Below are positions 33,901 to 45,385 of a stretch of 64,000 bases of DNA, piece by piece; position 1 is the stretch's first letter, and each line of letters opens with the position of its first letter. Where the stretch lies: positions 143,498 through 207,497 of the forward strand of contig NW_025935997.1 of assembly GCF_000764305.2 (NCBI RefSeq). The letters are read 5' to 3'. Source of the DNA: Hyalella azteca. Taxonomy: Eukaryota; Arthropoda; Malacostraca; Amphipoda; Hyalellidae. The position numbers were made by a program, and so were the translations under genes. The notes under the pieces are model-generated. The model was given only the letters and a program-made list of their open reading frames with translations. It was not told where the DNA came from and did not search any database.

Positions 33901-36644
33901 AATGATCCTAGAAACATTATATAAAACGGATATTGACAAGTAAGCATTGTCTAGGTTTTATTTAAACAAATTTAAAAATTAGCCTCGCAAAAGTATTGGG
34001 TACATGTTCAAAAATGAACATAAATAACTTTTTCTAAGGTACTCAAAAAATTCTTTTCCCTTTCGACGATCCACTAATCTCATATCGTTATCTAATTGGC
34101 CTATCAGATCAGTTTGCTATTGTTTACGAGATTTTGTGTTCCGATGAAGATATTATTCAGCTTCGTATTTAAAACCTAATTTAAAATGGCTAAAACTCGA
34201 GAGTTGGCGACAGATTCGAGTCGAAAGATCAAAGATTGTCCCAAAAAACGGAAGTGGTATTGAATAATATCCAAGGAGTCTGACTCAAATAAAAATTAAG
34301 GGTGGCGCACCGATGATTTTAGGTGGCGTAACGATGGGTGGCCAGATCTGCAAAAATCGACAATAAAACATAAATAAATCGAGAGGGTGGCGAGTATAGG
34401 TGACAGTCATCGATGAATCATCGATTATTTATAGGGTCTGAATATTCGATGACAGGCAAATCTCTTTTAAGGCAAATAATAATCTCTTTTAAGGCGCCAC
34501 CTATATGCAGGCAAATCTCTTTCAAGCCACTGAAAACAGTTTGCCTACACAGTGCACGAAGGTATTTGCCACTGTAATTTGCCAATTAGATAAAGATATG
34601 AGATTAGTAGAACGTCTAAAGTGAAAAGCAAATTTTGAGTACCTTAAAAAAGTTATTTTTATTCACTAATGAACATGTACCCTATAGTTTTGCGTGGCTT
34701 AATTACTCTATTTGTTGAACAGAATCTAAACACTGCTTACTTCTTAATATCCTTTATATATAAAATTTTTAGTACCATTAGCAATATACTGACCAAATAT
34801 TAGGTAAAATATTGCACTTTAATTTGAGATTAAAAGAAAACTGTAATGTATCCAATACTTTTGCCTGTCACTGTATATGGAGAAAAGATAATCATCAGCG
34901 ATATCAAGTAAATAAAAAATTTTCAACACATCAACTCTTATTCTTCCTTAGCTGTAGTCTACGCTACTAAGGCTATCTCGTGTAGGTTTATCCACAATAT
35001 ACTCTATTAAATCTATTTATAATGGCATCAACGTTGGGTTTTCTGTGGCTTCCAGAAAATAAATGAATCATTTGCACATTAATAACTGCATATATGAAGT
35101 TGAAGTACCTATAACATTACAGAACAGCTTCCGTTCCAATTAAAAATTTAAACGTGACCTTACGGCTTGATGGCTGAAGTCAAGCTGTGTAGGGTTGCAC
35201 GAACTTATCTCTTCCTGCCTTAGGTGTACGCCTTCGACCCCACCATGAGCGACCCCGAGCACATCCGAGGCAAGAGAGTTCACTTCTACCCTCTGGGCCT
35301 CGGCGGTGTCACCCAAGAAGTCACTATTTTCTTCTCCAAATGCAAGGCGAGCTCACACCGACTTATAATACATATGATATTCTAGATGTTTATGCATAGA
35401 AGTGTACTAAAATATCATAAGCTTATGATTTTATACGTAAAGGATATTAAAACAAGTTGAGCAACCAATATTCAGGGTGATACTCACCGAATTTATAATC
35501 GAAATTGATCTATAATGGACTTGTAATTTAGGATACATTTTTTCACAGCTCAAAAATGATAATCCTGATTTCTACTGTTCATAATATTAGATTCTAAAAT
35601 GACAAGAACAGCCTTGAACCTTCAAAATTTTTTGTTATAAACTTGAAAAAGATTTATTAGTGATCAAACAGGTTTTCTCACAGTAAGTAAAAGCTCTGGT
35701 TACCAAGAGCTTTTTCAATAATGTATGATATTTGAAATGTTATTTAAATCGTGTAACAAGAACTAATCATTCTTTGAACACACCTTTAGATTTAAGCTAA
35801 TTGATCAGAACTTCATCAATCTGATTACTGATCACTTAGCTTCACGCTAACCACGACATCGCGGCAATGATCGGTAAGACAACGAACTCTAGAAACGTTT
35901 ATTCAAATCCTACCAACGATCGATTGGATGAGCTATCTAGTCACTTGTTCATTGATCGCGCAGGTGCTCACCTATCGTGACATCCTAGCAAAGATCGGCA
36001 AGACGAGTTCAGTCATCGACTACTTCAAGATTGACATCGAGGGCTACGAGATTGACTTCCTAGAGAACGTGCTCTACGACGACCAGGAACTACTTTTCAG
36101 AATCAAGCAGATCGGCATGGAAATACATCCATGTGAGTATCATTTCATAGCTATGAACGGAAATATCAGAATTATTCATAGTTGTCAAATTTCCATTGAT
36201 TTTTCGTCAGTAGTTGATTTGTAAGGCAAAAAACAGTGCATTATTGACCGATAGCATTTTTGGTTACGGTCGCCCTAATTGGATCAAGGATTAAATTTCT
36301 CAGAATTTATGCAATTATAAATAGTTTTATCCCGATAAAATTATATTATTTATCCTTTAAAAAACATGTACAGTATAAAGGAGTGAGGATACTTTATTTC
36401 TTTTTGTGTGTTAAAACAATGAGGTTTGCCCTTCATGATTTTTTTTTCAGCAATTTTCATAACTGAAATGTCGGCGACGAAGCAGAAGTACTGGCGGCTC
36501 ATCCACAAGCTGCGAAGTTTAGGTTTCACACCGATCTTCAGTGAGCACAATCCTGTGTGGATCAACACATTCACGTTCGATGGGAAAACAGAATCATGTT
36601 GTTATGAAATTGTATGGATTAATGACCGTTTTGTGAAGAAATGA
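30919..36644 (+). CDS. METTL24-like membrane-anchored methyltransferase, copy 2 (7 exons, 318 aa)
   Basis: Exons: 30919-31076, 32670-32713, 32804-32904, 33407-33574, 35224-35346, 35964-36132, 36451-36644; the 957-nt frame is open. The anchor (about 31-48) has a Thr in place of Ala relative to copy 1. The NVT sequon, SFGINNEWSFDDAM, VYAFDPTM, and LKIDIEG-type motif (here FKIDIEG) are kept. The tail reads KYWRLIHKLRSLGFTPIF and ends FVKK. Exon 5 ends aag|gcgagc, again a GC donor. Intron 4 holds a Tc1-like fold-back element. A mariner sits 58 bp after the stop and may affect the 3' UTR. Confidence 0.87.
31205..31555. repeat. 15-bp minisatellite in intron 1 of copy 2
   Basis: About 23 units of gggtaactcacctca with catg variants and one 3-bp shift near 31,288. 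The position relative to exon 1 is the same as in the other copies. Confidence 0.95.
33807..34873. mobile_element. Tc1-like fold-back element in intron 4 of copy 2
   Basis: Inverted arms of about 295 bp (33,807-34,100 and 34,581-34,873) begin CAGTGACA and are flanked by TA at 33,805-33,806 and 34,874-34,875. Copies 1 and 3 have the empty site. In the centre, an ATG at 34,186 starts MAKTRELATDSSRKI, like the N-terminus of Tc1-type transposases; the frame then breaks. It is a non-autonomous derivative. Confidence 0.87.
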
Positions 36645-37036
36645 GTTCATATGCAAAGTTTCTTTCCAACAACACAATTTCTATGAGACGTTTCGTACTA
36701 TACCAGGCATGTTTTTCAAGTATATACCGTTTCGGAATTTAGAATAGACGTGCAAAAGATATCGCAATAATTTTATTTTTACAAGAAATTGTACCTTAAT
36801 CTACTTTTCTACATAATTTCCGTGAATATTGAGGCATTTGTCACAAGGTGGCACCAGTTTTTCAATACCCTCCTGATAAAATTCTGCCGCCTGACTTGTT
36901 ACACCACTGCATCACAAATGTTTTGACTTCGTTATCGTATTGAAGACGCCGACCGCCCAGATGTTTCTTCAAGTTCACGAAAAAATGGTAGTCGCTGGGC
37001 GACAGATCAGGGGGCTGGATGGAGGATGATCTAGAG

Positions 37037-38627
37037 CAGTGGTTCCCAAAGTGGGCGATATCGCCCCCCTAGGGGCGGTGGAAAGATTTTGGGGGGCGGT
37101 AAGGAAGAAGAGGGCGGTTGGGGGGCGATAGGGGGGCGGTAGTCCGAAGTCGATGTCAGAAGTTCGAACGTTTGCTTGACGATTGTACACAACGCGTGCA
37201 GCACATGACTCACAGCGATGGTTTTTTCACCCAGATCTGTTTTTTTTAACCTCTCCTGGGTTTTCGTCTCGGCAAAATTAACGGCCGGACTCCCGGCCAA
37301 TTTCCAAATTCAATGATCAAGGAATATATCTCAACCTATTGAACTTAACTCGATGAAACTTAGTACACGTATTCATTAGGGCCTAACAATAATGTTTAGC
37401 TCGTGAAAATTGCTTGAATTTTGCTATCGTTTGTTTTTGCCATCGTTTGTTTTTGCCATAGTTATATGGCAATACGGGCCGAAATTCACAGTGATCAAGT
37501 AATTTCTTCCAAACTACCGAACATATTCGAACGAAATTTTGAATTTGCAGTCCTAACTGCCGAACGGTAATGCTTAGCTCCTGAAAATTTTTTCGATTGC
37601 GCCTTCGTTCGCTAGTTTTTTTTTATTTCACCTTCATTCGTGATTTAAACAGCAATACGTGTTTAAATTCACAATAATCAAGAAATTTTTTCCAAACTGC
37701 TGAACAGATTTGAACGAAACTTAGTATTTAAATACCTAACCTCAGCAACGGTGATGTTTAGCTCGTTACAATGTTTTCTTTTTGCCTTTATACGGCTCTT
37801 GGTTAAACCGGCCGGTAGAAAAGCCGCTTGTTCCTCCAATTTCTGTGTAACTCGCGAACGAAAGCAAAATAAAAAAATTGTCACGAGCTAAACATCACCG
37901 TTGAGAGGTTAGGTATTTATATACAAAGTTTAATTGAAATTTGTTCTGTAGTTTGGAAGAAATTTCTTGATCGCCGCGAATTTAAGTGACAGATTACCCG
38001 GCGATACGGGCCGGAAGTGTGAAATCAAGAATGATGATGAAATGAAAAAAAAAAAAAACTCGCAAACAAAGGTAAAATCTAAAAAAAATTTACAAGCTAA
38101 AAAATCAGCGTTTGGTAGTTAGGAATGTATATTCAAAATTTCGTTCAAATCTGTTCAATAGTTTGGAAGAAATTCTTTGATAACTGCGAATTTCGGCCTG
38201 TTTCGCAATATACGCGTGACTCACGAATGAAAGTGACATTTAGAAAATTATAAGCTAAATAACACCGTTAGGTTCTGATGAATACATGTTCCAAGTTTCA
38301 TAGAGCTGCGTTCATTAGTTTGGGACATTGGGAGATACTAATTGATAATTGAATTTGGGGATTGGTCGTGAGACCGGCCTCGAGTCCGGCCGTAAATTCG
38401 CCCGAGACGTCCTAGATTTCTAGCGCTTAAACAGTTAAAACAGCTGAAAAACATATTGGTTCACTAAATGGGGTTCCATTTGTGAAATACACATTTGTGT
38501 TTAACCTTTATATTTTAAAATTGCAGCGTATTAAATTTCAAGAAAGAGGCGTATGTCTGTGGGGGGCGCTAGAAATTAACTAGGGAGCCATAGGGGGCGC
38601 CAGCCTGAAAAAGTTTGGGAACCACTG
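37037..38627. mobile_element. hAT-like non-autonomous element nested in the mariner
   Basis: Ends CAGTGGTTCCCAAA and TTTGGGAACCACTG are hAT-type. Target duplications ATCTAGAG flank at 37,029-37,036 and 38,628-38,635. No transposase is seen. The inside is largely an inverted pair: units with (aa)cggtgatgtttagctcg run one way at 37.3-37.8 kb and the other way at 37.88-38.34 kb. Confidence 0.9.
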
Positions 38628-39020
38628 ATCTAGAGTTTCCCATGTGAATGATTTGATGAGACCTTTGGTCTGATAAGCCACACGTGGACGGGCATTGTCA
38701 GGCAGCAAAGCAATACTTTTACTCAACTTGCCACGTCTTTTGTTCTGGATAGCACGTCGCAGATTTTCAATGTCTCACAATAAGACGCTGCAGTGATTGT
38801 CTGATTACGAGGCAGAAACTCCACTAGCAATACTCCTTTTCTGTCTAAATAAAGTAATAAACTATGCACATGATTTTCCGGACAGAAATTGTTTACTTAA
38901 ACTTCACTTATTTGGTTGATGATGAATGTCGCCATTCCATGGATTGTTGTTTCGATTCTGGTGTGACGTAGGCCACTCATGTTTCGTTACCAGTAACAAT
39001 TTGGTGTAAAAATCATCACC

Positions 39021-39326
39021 TTAATTGTGGTACCGCGCAAAGAAAGTCAATGCACTGCCTAACAGTTGGGTTTTGTGCAAATCCGTCAACATTTTTGGAA
39101 CCCAACGTGAACACAATTTCCGGTAATTCAAGTTCTCGGTCACAATGCGATACAAAACCCTACGAGAATATTGAGGAAAGCAGTCGGACAACGATGAAAT
39201 TGTAAAGCGTTTATTTTCTCTCACCTTTTCGTCCACTTTCTGCACCAAATCTTCAATAACGACCGAAAGACGCCCACTCCGTTCTTCATCATGCACATTT
39301 GTGCGGTCATCTTTAAATGCTCTCAC
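39021..39326 (-). pseudogene. Mariner transposase N-terminal fragment
   Basis: The frame contains FKDDRTNVHDEERSGRLSVV, a helix-turn-helix stretch with RRVLYRIVTENLNYRKLCSR, and WVPKMLTDLHKTQLLGSALT. This is the second helix-turn-helix and linker region (WVP(K/H)xL motif) of mariner transposases. The DDD catalytic domain is degenerate further left. Confidence 0.9.
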
Positions 39327-39641
39327 CTATTTCCTTATCATTCCATCACTCATAATGTTTTGTCCGTAACCTTCAACGATCTCACGATGAATATCGATCG
39401 GTTTTACGCCTTTAGCACTAAGAAGTCGTATACCAGCCAGTACTTCACAATCAACGGGACTCATGATTGTCGGAGGCATCTTAAACACTCAGTAAACAAC
39501 GCATACAATGAAGAATCAGACTGTAATGGCGTCAGTGCGTAGACAAGAGATGTAGATAACCAGCGCGCACGCGCGGAACGCCGGCCGTAGCGCTGCGGCG
39601 GCGAAATCGCAAAACGGTACTTACTTAAGAAACATGCCTCG

Positions 39642-41340
39642 TAGTTCAAATCACAGAGGTAAGAATCACAAATGCAAGTCGTTAGCAATGATACTAATAG
39701 AAGAAGGGTACACGTTACAAAATATATTACGGGTAATGAATCACAAGCTTGCACAATTTCAATTGTTTTTTCACTGTGTCCAATTTACAACGTTTAAAAT
39801 AAAAATAATGATTAAAGTGTATCTAATTATTTATTGTTTCCTATTCTTGTCTCAACCACCACATCATAGCATGTGAACTCTCTTAAATTACACATGAGTT
39901 CGCGATCAAACTTGGGGGTGGGAGGCACCATAAACACTCCGGGTGGGAGGCACATGCAGGAGGCCAGCTTCGCTCAACTTCACACTTTAATCCTATTCCT
40001 TTCTGTGGGTAAGAACGCTAGAGAGAATAGCAGCCTATGAAGTCCAGTTATACAGCAGCCACAGACACCGCTTAAGTATTCCCAACTTAAACGTGGTCGT
40101 ACTGCACTGCATCTAACCAAACCTATTCCTGCCTAACCTCTTCTGGCCTAACCTACACACGTTGCAACATTTCTCCACCCAAAGCGAACATAACCTTATC
40201 TCATTGGCTGCTGAACGTTAGAGAGGACGGGCAAGTGATAAGGCTGAGCCAGTTATTGGCTGCAAGTAGGTTGAAAGTCGGTGCAGCGTGTGTAGGTTGG
40301 GTCAGAAGAGGTTAGGCCATAGTTGGTGAGGCCGGATGCAGAACTGCCTGCTTGTCTGCGAGCATGCTGAAATTTTGGTTGAAGACATGCGGCACTATTA
40401 TCTTTAAGTTGCGTATCACTGGTGCGGATTACGGTGTTCCGTCGTAGACTGTGGCTTCTTTCTCTGAGGCCGAGTAAAGTTATTGCATGCTGAGGTTGAG
40501 CGTTGACTCCATGGCTTATTTAAAGACTTAAATTTAGTGTTCACGGCCGCGCCCCCGTTCTGGGTCCGTGTTAGAAGGTTGCGTCCTGCTCTCCTATTTA
40601 TCGTGACTTTACCCTCTATTCGCACTCTAACTGATAACTAACTTTAGCTAATATTAGTAGAAATTTAATGTTAGCTAGGACTAGAAGCTATAACAATGAC
40701 TGTAACTCTGTAACTACAACCAATAACGATAACTATAACATGTACCCATAACTGGAACCCAAACTAAAATCCTGTGGTGCTTCCGCAGCTTCGAAATCTT
40801 CTACGACTGTACGAGTGCGCTATCGCAGGGCATCGATACCAATTTAAACCTAGAACTTTAGGCTCAAGTTGCCAACTTCATAGTTTAAACGAATATTGTT
40901 TAGCTTTTGTTTCGTCCTGTACTCCACCTCTTAGATTTGTTCGGACTTATTACTCGTCCCGGTGTCCGTCTAGTGATATTTTTCTTCTAGAGTACCTTCA
41001 AACCTATTTAATTTTGTTATGTTAGGGCTGTGAATTTAAGAAGTTTGCAAATAAAAAATATGCTATTTTCTCTCGAGCTTTGGTCAAATGATGGAATTGG
41101 CATTAAAATTATGATCGCTTTTTATAAGAATTCTAAACATCAACTAGCAAAATCTGTGTAAGACAAGCTCTTTAATAATTTAAGCACTAGCAAAATACAT
41201 CTTAAACTAGATAATAATGATTTATTTAAAGTTGTCCCAAATAATCATGATTTATTTAAAGTTGAATGCATAATTTGAACTCAGAACGTTGTAGTAAAAC
41301 TGAGGTAAATATCTGTTAATTACGGAAACGCATCGTATAC
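39642..41340. other. End of duplicated block 2, then unassigned sequence with a fold-back
   Basis: Homology to the 3' flank of copies 1 and 3 runs to about 39,900. Then 40,105-40,175 and 40,270-40,345 are inverted (ggcctaacct and cctacacacg blocks) around a 95-bp spacer. The rest to 41.34 kb shows no gene that I recognise. Confidence 0.5.
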
Positions 41341-41379
41341 TACAACCTAAATTTTATTAGGACTTCGCAATGCTTTCAA

Positions 41380-41750
41380 GCAGTTTGTTTGAGCGAGCTG
41401 ACCGATGCAAAGACGGTTTTATCACATCACTTCTCTTTAACTTCACTTCTTGTTGTTTGTTTGTCTGCTACAAATCTTATAATCGATATTTAACACATTT
41501 CTACTTGTCCAATCGATCTGAAAATTTGCGCACTTGCGTAAAGTCAAAGACAATGCTTGAATCAATTGACAAAATCAATAATTAAAAAAATTTAATTTAT
41601 TAAGAATAAAACATATTGAATTTTTTTATATTTTAAAATAAAGTGAGAAATTCATTGTACATATGTAACATCGAAGACACTGGCCTCCTCAGAAGTGTTG
41701 TCTCTAAAAGGTAATTTTCGCATATTTTCACATATCCTTCAGGGTCATAT
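41380..41750 (+). repeat. Dispersed repeat shared with 54.93-55.40 kb
   Basis: Blocks cacttctctttaacttcact, tctgctacaaatcttataat and tgtccaatcgatctgaaaat recur at 54,945-55,060 and, diverged, at 55,145-55,230. No coding content was found and its class is unknown. Confidence 0.7.
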
Positions 41751-41844
41751 TTTCTCTCGGTTTTATTCAGTTTGAGCAGCAAGCACTACTTTGTCAGCTG
41801 CCATATCCGCTCAAGGCGGCACTGGCATGTGTTTCGTTGGGTGT

Positions 41845-42040
41845 TGCAACACAACACGCAGATGTGCTGCGTTCATTTGCAACACAACACGCAGATGTGC
41901 TGCGTTCATTTGCAACACAACACGCAGATGTGCTGCGTTCATTTGCAACACAACACGCAGATGTGCTGCGTTCATTTGCAACACAACACGCAGATGTGTT
42001 GCGTTCATTTGCAACACAACACGCAGATGTGCTGCGTTCA
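41845..42040. repeat. 33-bp minisatellite running into the sequence gap
   Basis: Nearly identical units catttgcaacacaacacg plus cagatgtgctgcgtt, about six, stop at the first N. Because 33 is a multiple of three, all frames stay open by chance. The true array length is unknown because of the gap. Confidence 0.95.
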
Positions 42041-42186
42041 NNNNNNNNNNNNNNNNNNNNNNNNNNNNNNNNNNNNNNNNNNNNNNNNNNNNNNNNNNNN
42101 NNNNNNNNNNNNNNNNNNNNNNNNNNNNNNNNNNNNNNNNNNNNNNNNNNNNNNNNNNNNNNNNNNNNNNNNNNNNNNNNNNNNNN
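42041..42186. other. Assembly gap of 146 N
   Basis: A run of N lies between the 33-bp minisatellite and the probable 5' region of the LINE. Any frame crossing it is not evidence of a protein. Confidence 1.
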
Positions 42187-42434
42187 CCCCTGTATTTCCC
42201 TCGCCAGCTGCAGCTCAGCTGTTCCGCCAGCCGAATTTTTCGAGGGAACTTACTATACTCAACTCAACTCAGCTTTGTATTTTTCTCCTCCCTTTTCTCC
42301 GTTCAAGAAATCTAGTTCGTGCATTTACACTGGCTGGACAGAAAATAAAAGAGATAGTCGAAAAGCCCTCTACGGCCTCTAGAGAAAAGCCCTCTACGGC
42401 CTCTAGAAAAAAAAATGAAACCAAATCAGCCCAG

Positions 42435-43375
42435 CTAGAGATGAAAGTTTGCAAGTACTGCAAAGTGATCTCTCTGAGTGAAGTCCAGACGGTCACCTGT
42501 GAACGATGCGATGATCTCATTTGTATCAGCTATTCGAAGTTGAGCTCTAAGGAGTACTCATTTCTCGTGGAATCTAAATTGCTTCGTTGGCTTTGCCGTG
42601 ATTGCTAAAAACCAACTCTTGGTGTTGGAAAAAGAGAGGAGTCGGTGGAAGAGCACGAAAATGAGTCGAAATTGTTGAATGATGTAGTAAACTCCTTGAG
42701 TGAGATGGTGCGCTCGCTGAGTGACAAACTGAGCTCGCTATGCAATGAGCTCTCTGAAGTGAAGGCTCAGCTGAAAAATACGGAAGAAATGGAAGTAAAG
42801 AACAAGACAGCTGATTAATCTGAAGTCGCTAGCGAAAGCTTACGTAAATTACTTGATAGAGAACGTACGAAGGCCAACCTGGTTTGGTTTGGGATTCCCG
42901 AAAGTACCGCATCTGATGCGAAGGACCGAGTGATGGATGACACGGCATTTGTTGTAGAATGTTGCAGCGAGATACTCAACACACCGATTGATGATCGGCG
43001 TGTTGAGTAACTTGCTGCAACATTCTACAACAAATGCGTAGCAAGAGGCAAACAAATCTCGATCGTAGTAAGAGGCTGCGCTCGAAAGATGCTGCTGTCA
43101 AAACCTGCAGACCTCTGTTGGTGACTGTAAAGTATTCTGCTCAGGTTTTGAGCGTGCTGAAAACAGCGAAAAAGCTTGGAAAATCAGCTGATTACTAGTC
43201 AGTTTTCGTAAAGACAGATTCCACCCCTTTAGAGAGGGCGGTTTTTCGCTAGAAGTGGCAGGAAAAAATCAGGCGGAAAGGCATGGAAAATCAGGTCAAT
43301 CACTTCCAAGCTGTCAAGACAACACCGGCTGCTCACGGACTGTCAGAAGAGACGGAAGACAAGTAATTAAAAGGA
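42435..43375 (+). pseudogene. LINE ORF1 remnant with a zinc-finger-like start
   Basis: Begins with a CKYCKV..CERCDDLIC..W.C..C pattern (positions about 42,450-42,606), a PHD-like finger that occurs in ORF1 of some LINEs. A stop at 42,606 and later frameshifts follow. A leucine/serine-rich helical stretch (LNDVVNSLSEMVRSLSDKLS) comes next and could be a coiled coil. A 44-bp hairpin interrupts it at 42,945-43,037. Confidence 0.6.
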
Positions 43376-43469
43376 ATGATTTCCATAGATCAAGGCCTGT
43401 AAATAATTTATGAAGTGACCGCATACATCAAAGTGAAAGTGCACAAAAAGTATAAAAATGTTTTCACAC

Positions 43470-44235
43470 GAACTCGGATTCCGTTTTGAACAAAAAAAGT
43501 GAACTGTTAACTGTGATCGCAAACGAGTGCATAGACATTATTTTTATTACAGAAACACTCCCTAAAAATCACAGGGGGAAAATTGCACCTATTGAATTTT
43601 AGCTGCCAGGTTTTGATTGTTTTCATAACTTAAATGAAGTGCAGTGCAGTAGAGGTGGGTTAGAACCTCTTATGGGGCCCAGCAAGTTGAGTTATCTGCA
43701 GAGCATCAGTCAGCTAGAGAATCAGTGTGGTGCGAACTTACTCTCAAATGCAAAGATATCCTCATAGGGGTAATTTATAAATCACCTAACAGCTCCTCCG
43801 ATAACAATAAAGTACTAAACAGCCTTTCACCGAGCATGATTTTCAGTAGGTCGCATACGTTGATTGTAGGTGACTTTAACCATCCAGAAATAGACTGGGC
43901 AGATGAATCTTCTCCAAGAGATGGGAATCACTCAGCATCCTTGTTCCTGAAGTCTGTGCGAGACTCATTTTTAATCCAGAACATCACCAAGCCAACCCGT
44001 TTTAGGGGTAAACAGGCCCCAAATATTCTAGATCTTGTGTTTACTAGTGAAGAATCAATGATAGATGAGCTTCGCCACGAGGTTTTGTTGAGCAAAAGCC
44101 ACCACCAATCAATGTTTTTCAGTATTAAGTGCTGTGCAGAAAAGTCGCTTCGGAAGCGTGAACGTTTCAACTTTGCTAAAGGCGACTACGATAAACTCCG
44201 TTGAGCGGTGAATGCGGCGAATATTTCGGACTGTA
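43470..44235 (+). pseudogene. LINE APE-type endonuclease domain
   Basis: Frames include NECIDIIFITETLPKNH (the ETxL motif), then ILIGVIYKSPNSS, LIVGDFNHPEIDW (catalytic GDFN) and NILDLVFTSEES (LDLVF). These are the ordered motifs of AP-like endonucleases from non-LTR elements. In-frame stops (for example at about 43,600 and 44,203) inactivate it. Confidence 0.85.
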
Positions 44236-45157
44236 TTAACACTTTTCAGCCCCAGTTATTTTTTTTAGAAATTACATTTTTTATCAAATTTTTGGTGTTG
44301 GCTCTACCTAATTGATTAGGAAAATGTCTCAGTTTGCTTTTCTTTACAATAGTATTGCTAGAATACGATGTGCCATGTATGTACCACTGAGCATATCCAA
44401 GTAAATTTTTTATATTGAAAGAAAAAACAACCGTGTCCGAAATGCACTTCTATAATTGTAAATTGACAAGTTATATTACAGTTTCAGGATATAACAAATC
44501 TAAAATTAACAATGAAACATAACGTCTTCGATACTTTTTGCAATATTATTCCAAATACTGTAAAATGGCGAAACTAAAACAAATATTTGATCCATCGTGT
44601 GAACCACTAATTTTCTAATTAGCGTTACATTGTGTTCAAACACATTATTTCAAGTATCAAATTGTGTTCAAATACATAATACTTTAAGTTTGACTTACAT
44701 GTAAAAGGTAAAAAGGGAGATATTGATCAGAATGTAAATACTCAGAACATATCATTATTTGGTATTGTCCGAGGTTGCGCTCAAGACATTGAACTCATTA
44801 TATTAAGCTCTACCTGAGGATCGGGTTACGTTGACTAAGGTAGTGAGGGATAAGTAAGACACATAAGTCCAGATAACGTATCTTGTATAAGGGGTGGTAA
44901 TACAGAGTTGCGATACAGAAGAATAAGCTACGGCCTCGACCGTAAGGTCGGAGAACTCAAGCTACACGCTACATCGCGGAGTGCTCTTCAGCTACTGGGG
45001 GCTTTGCTTAAGGTTGCTAGACCTTTTATAACGTTCGCTTCCGCCCACTACTGAGGTCTTGATCGCGTGATCTATCACGTGTCTATCAGATGTTGACTCG
45101 TGGACTCAATAGCTAACTAGGTCTGTTGGTAAACACATTAGGACTTGTTTCCGCGAC

Positions 45158-45385
45158 CTACTCTCGGACAGTATGAAATGGAAGATTACATGCCAAGCAG
45201 AGACCTGCATTACATTTGTAACACTGAACGAAAGGTCTTTTCTTACATCCTTCTCCAGCACATCTTCTTCTTTTGTTATCATGTGTTTCTACAAAATAAT
45301 GTTTTATTCCATCAAAACGAATATCATCTAACACTCGTTTGTCACCCTTTTTTGAGTAGGATGGCGGTCTCCCATCTCCTTTCAA
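45158..45385 (-). pseudogene. piggyBac transposase C-terminal cysteine-rich domain
   Basis: The frame has RRRCAGEGCKKRPFVQCYKC followed by NAGLCLACNLPFH. This is the Cys-rich RING/PHD-like zinc domain at the end of piggyBac transposases. It overlaps the N-terminal remnant in another frame, as expected from an internal deletion with frame loss. Confidence 0.88.

Larger units (their letters stand above)
29422..36702 (+). repeat. Duplicated block 2 carrying METTL24-like copy 2
   Basis: Matches blocks 1 and 3 from the ttagtttactgct region through the gene. After a mariner insertion (36,703-39,641) the homology resumes at 39,642 and continues to about 39,900. It starts later than the other blocks, so its left boundary is different. 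Confidence 0.86.
36703..39641 (-). mobile_element. Mariner transposon, split by a nested hAT element
   Basis: Ends (CC)AGGCATGTTT at left and the complement of AAACATGCCT at right form inverted repeats extending through TACCGTTTTG-like sequence. TA dinucleotides flank at 36,701-36,702 and 39,642-39,643. Both other duplicated blocks show the empty site. Transposase parts are on the minus strand: an N-terminal part at 39.0-39.35 kb and a C-terminal part at 36.8-36.95 kb. A 1.6-kb hAT lies between, and frameshifts are present. Confidence 0.9.

Noticed and set aside
40105..40345. Telomere-like CCTAACC strings
   Set aside because: They are not tandem; they belong to a short inverted repeat.
41772..42608. 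Apparent 278-codon frame across the N run
   Set aside because: It is a 33-bp minisatellite, 146 unknown bases and a LINE leader; only the last part is LINE ORF1.
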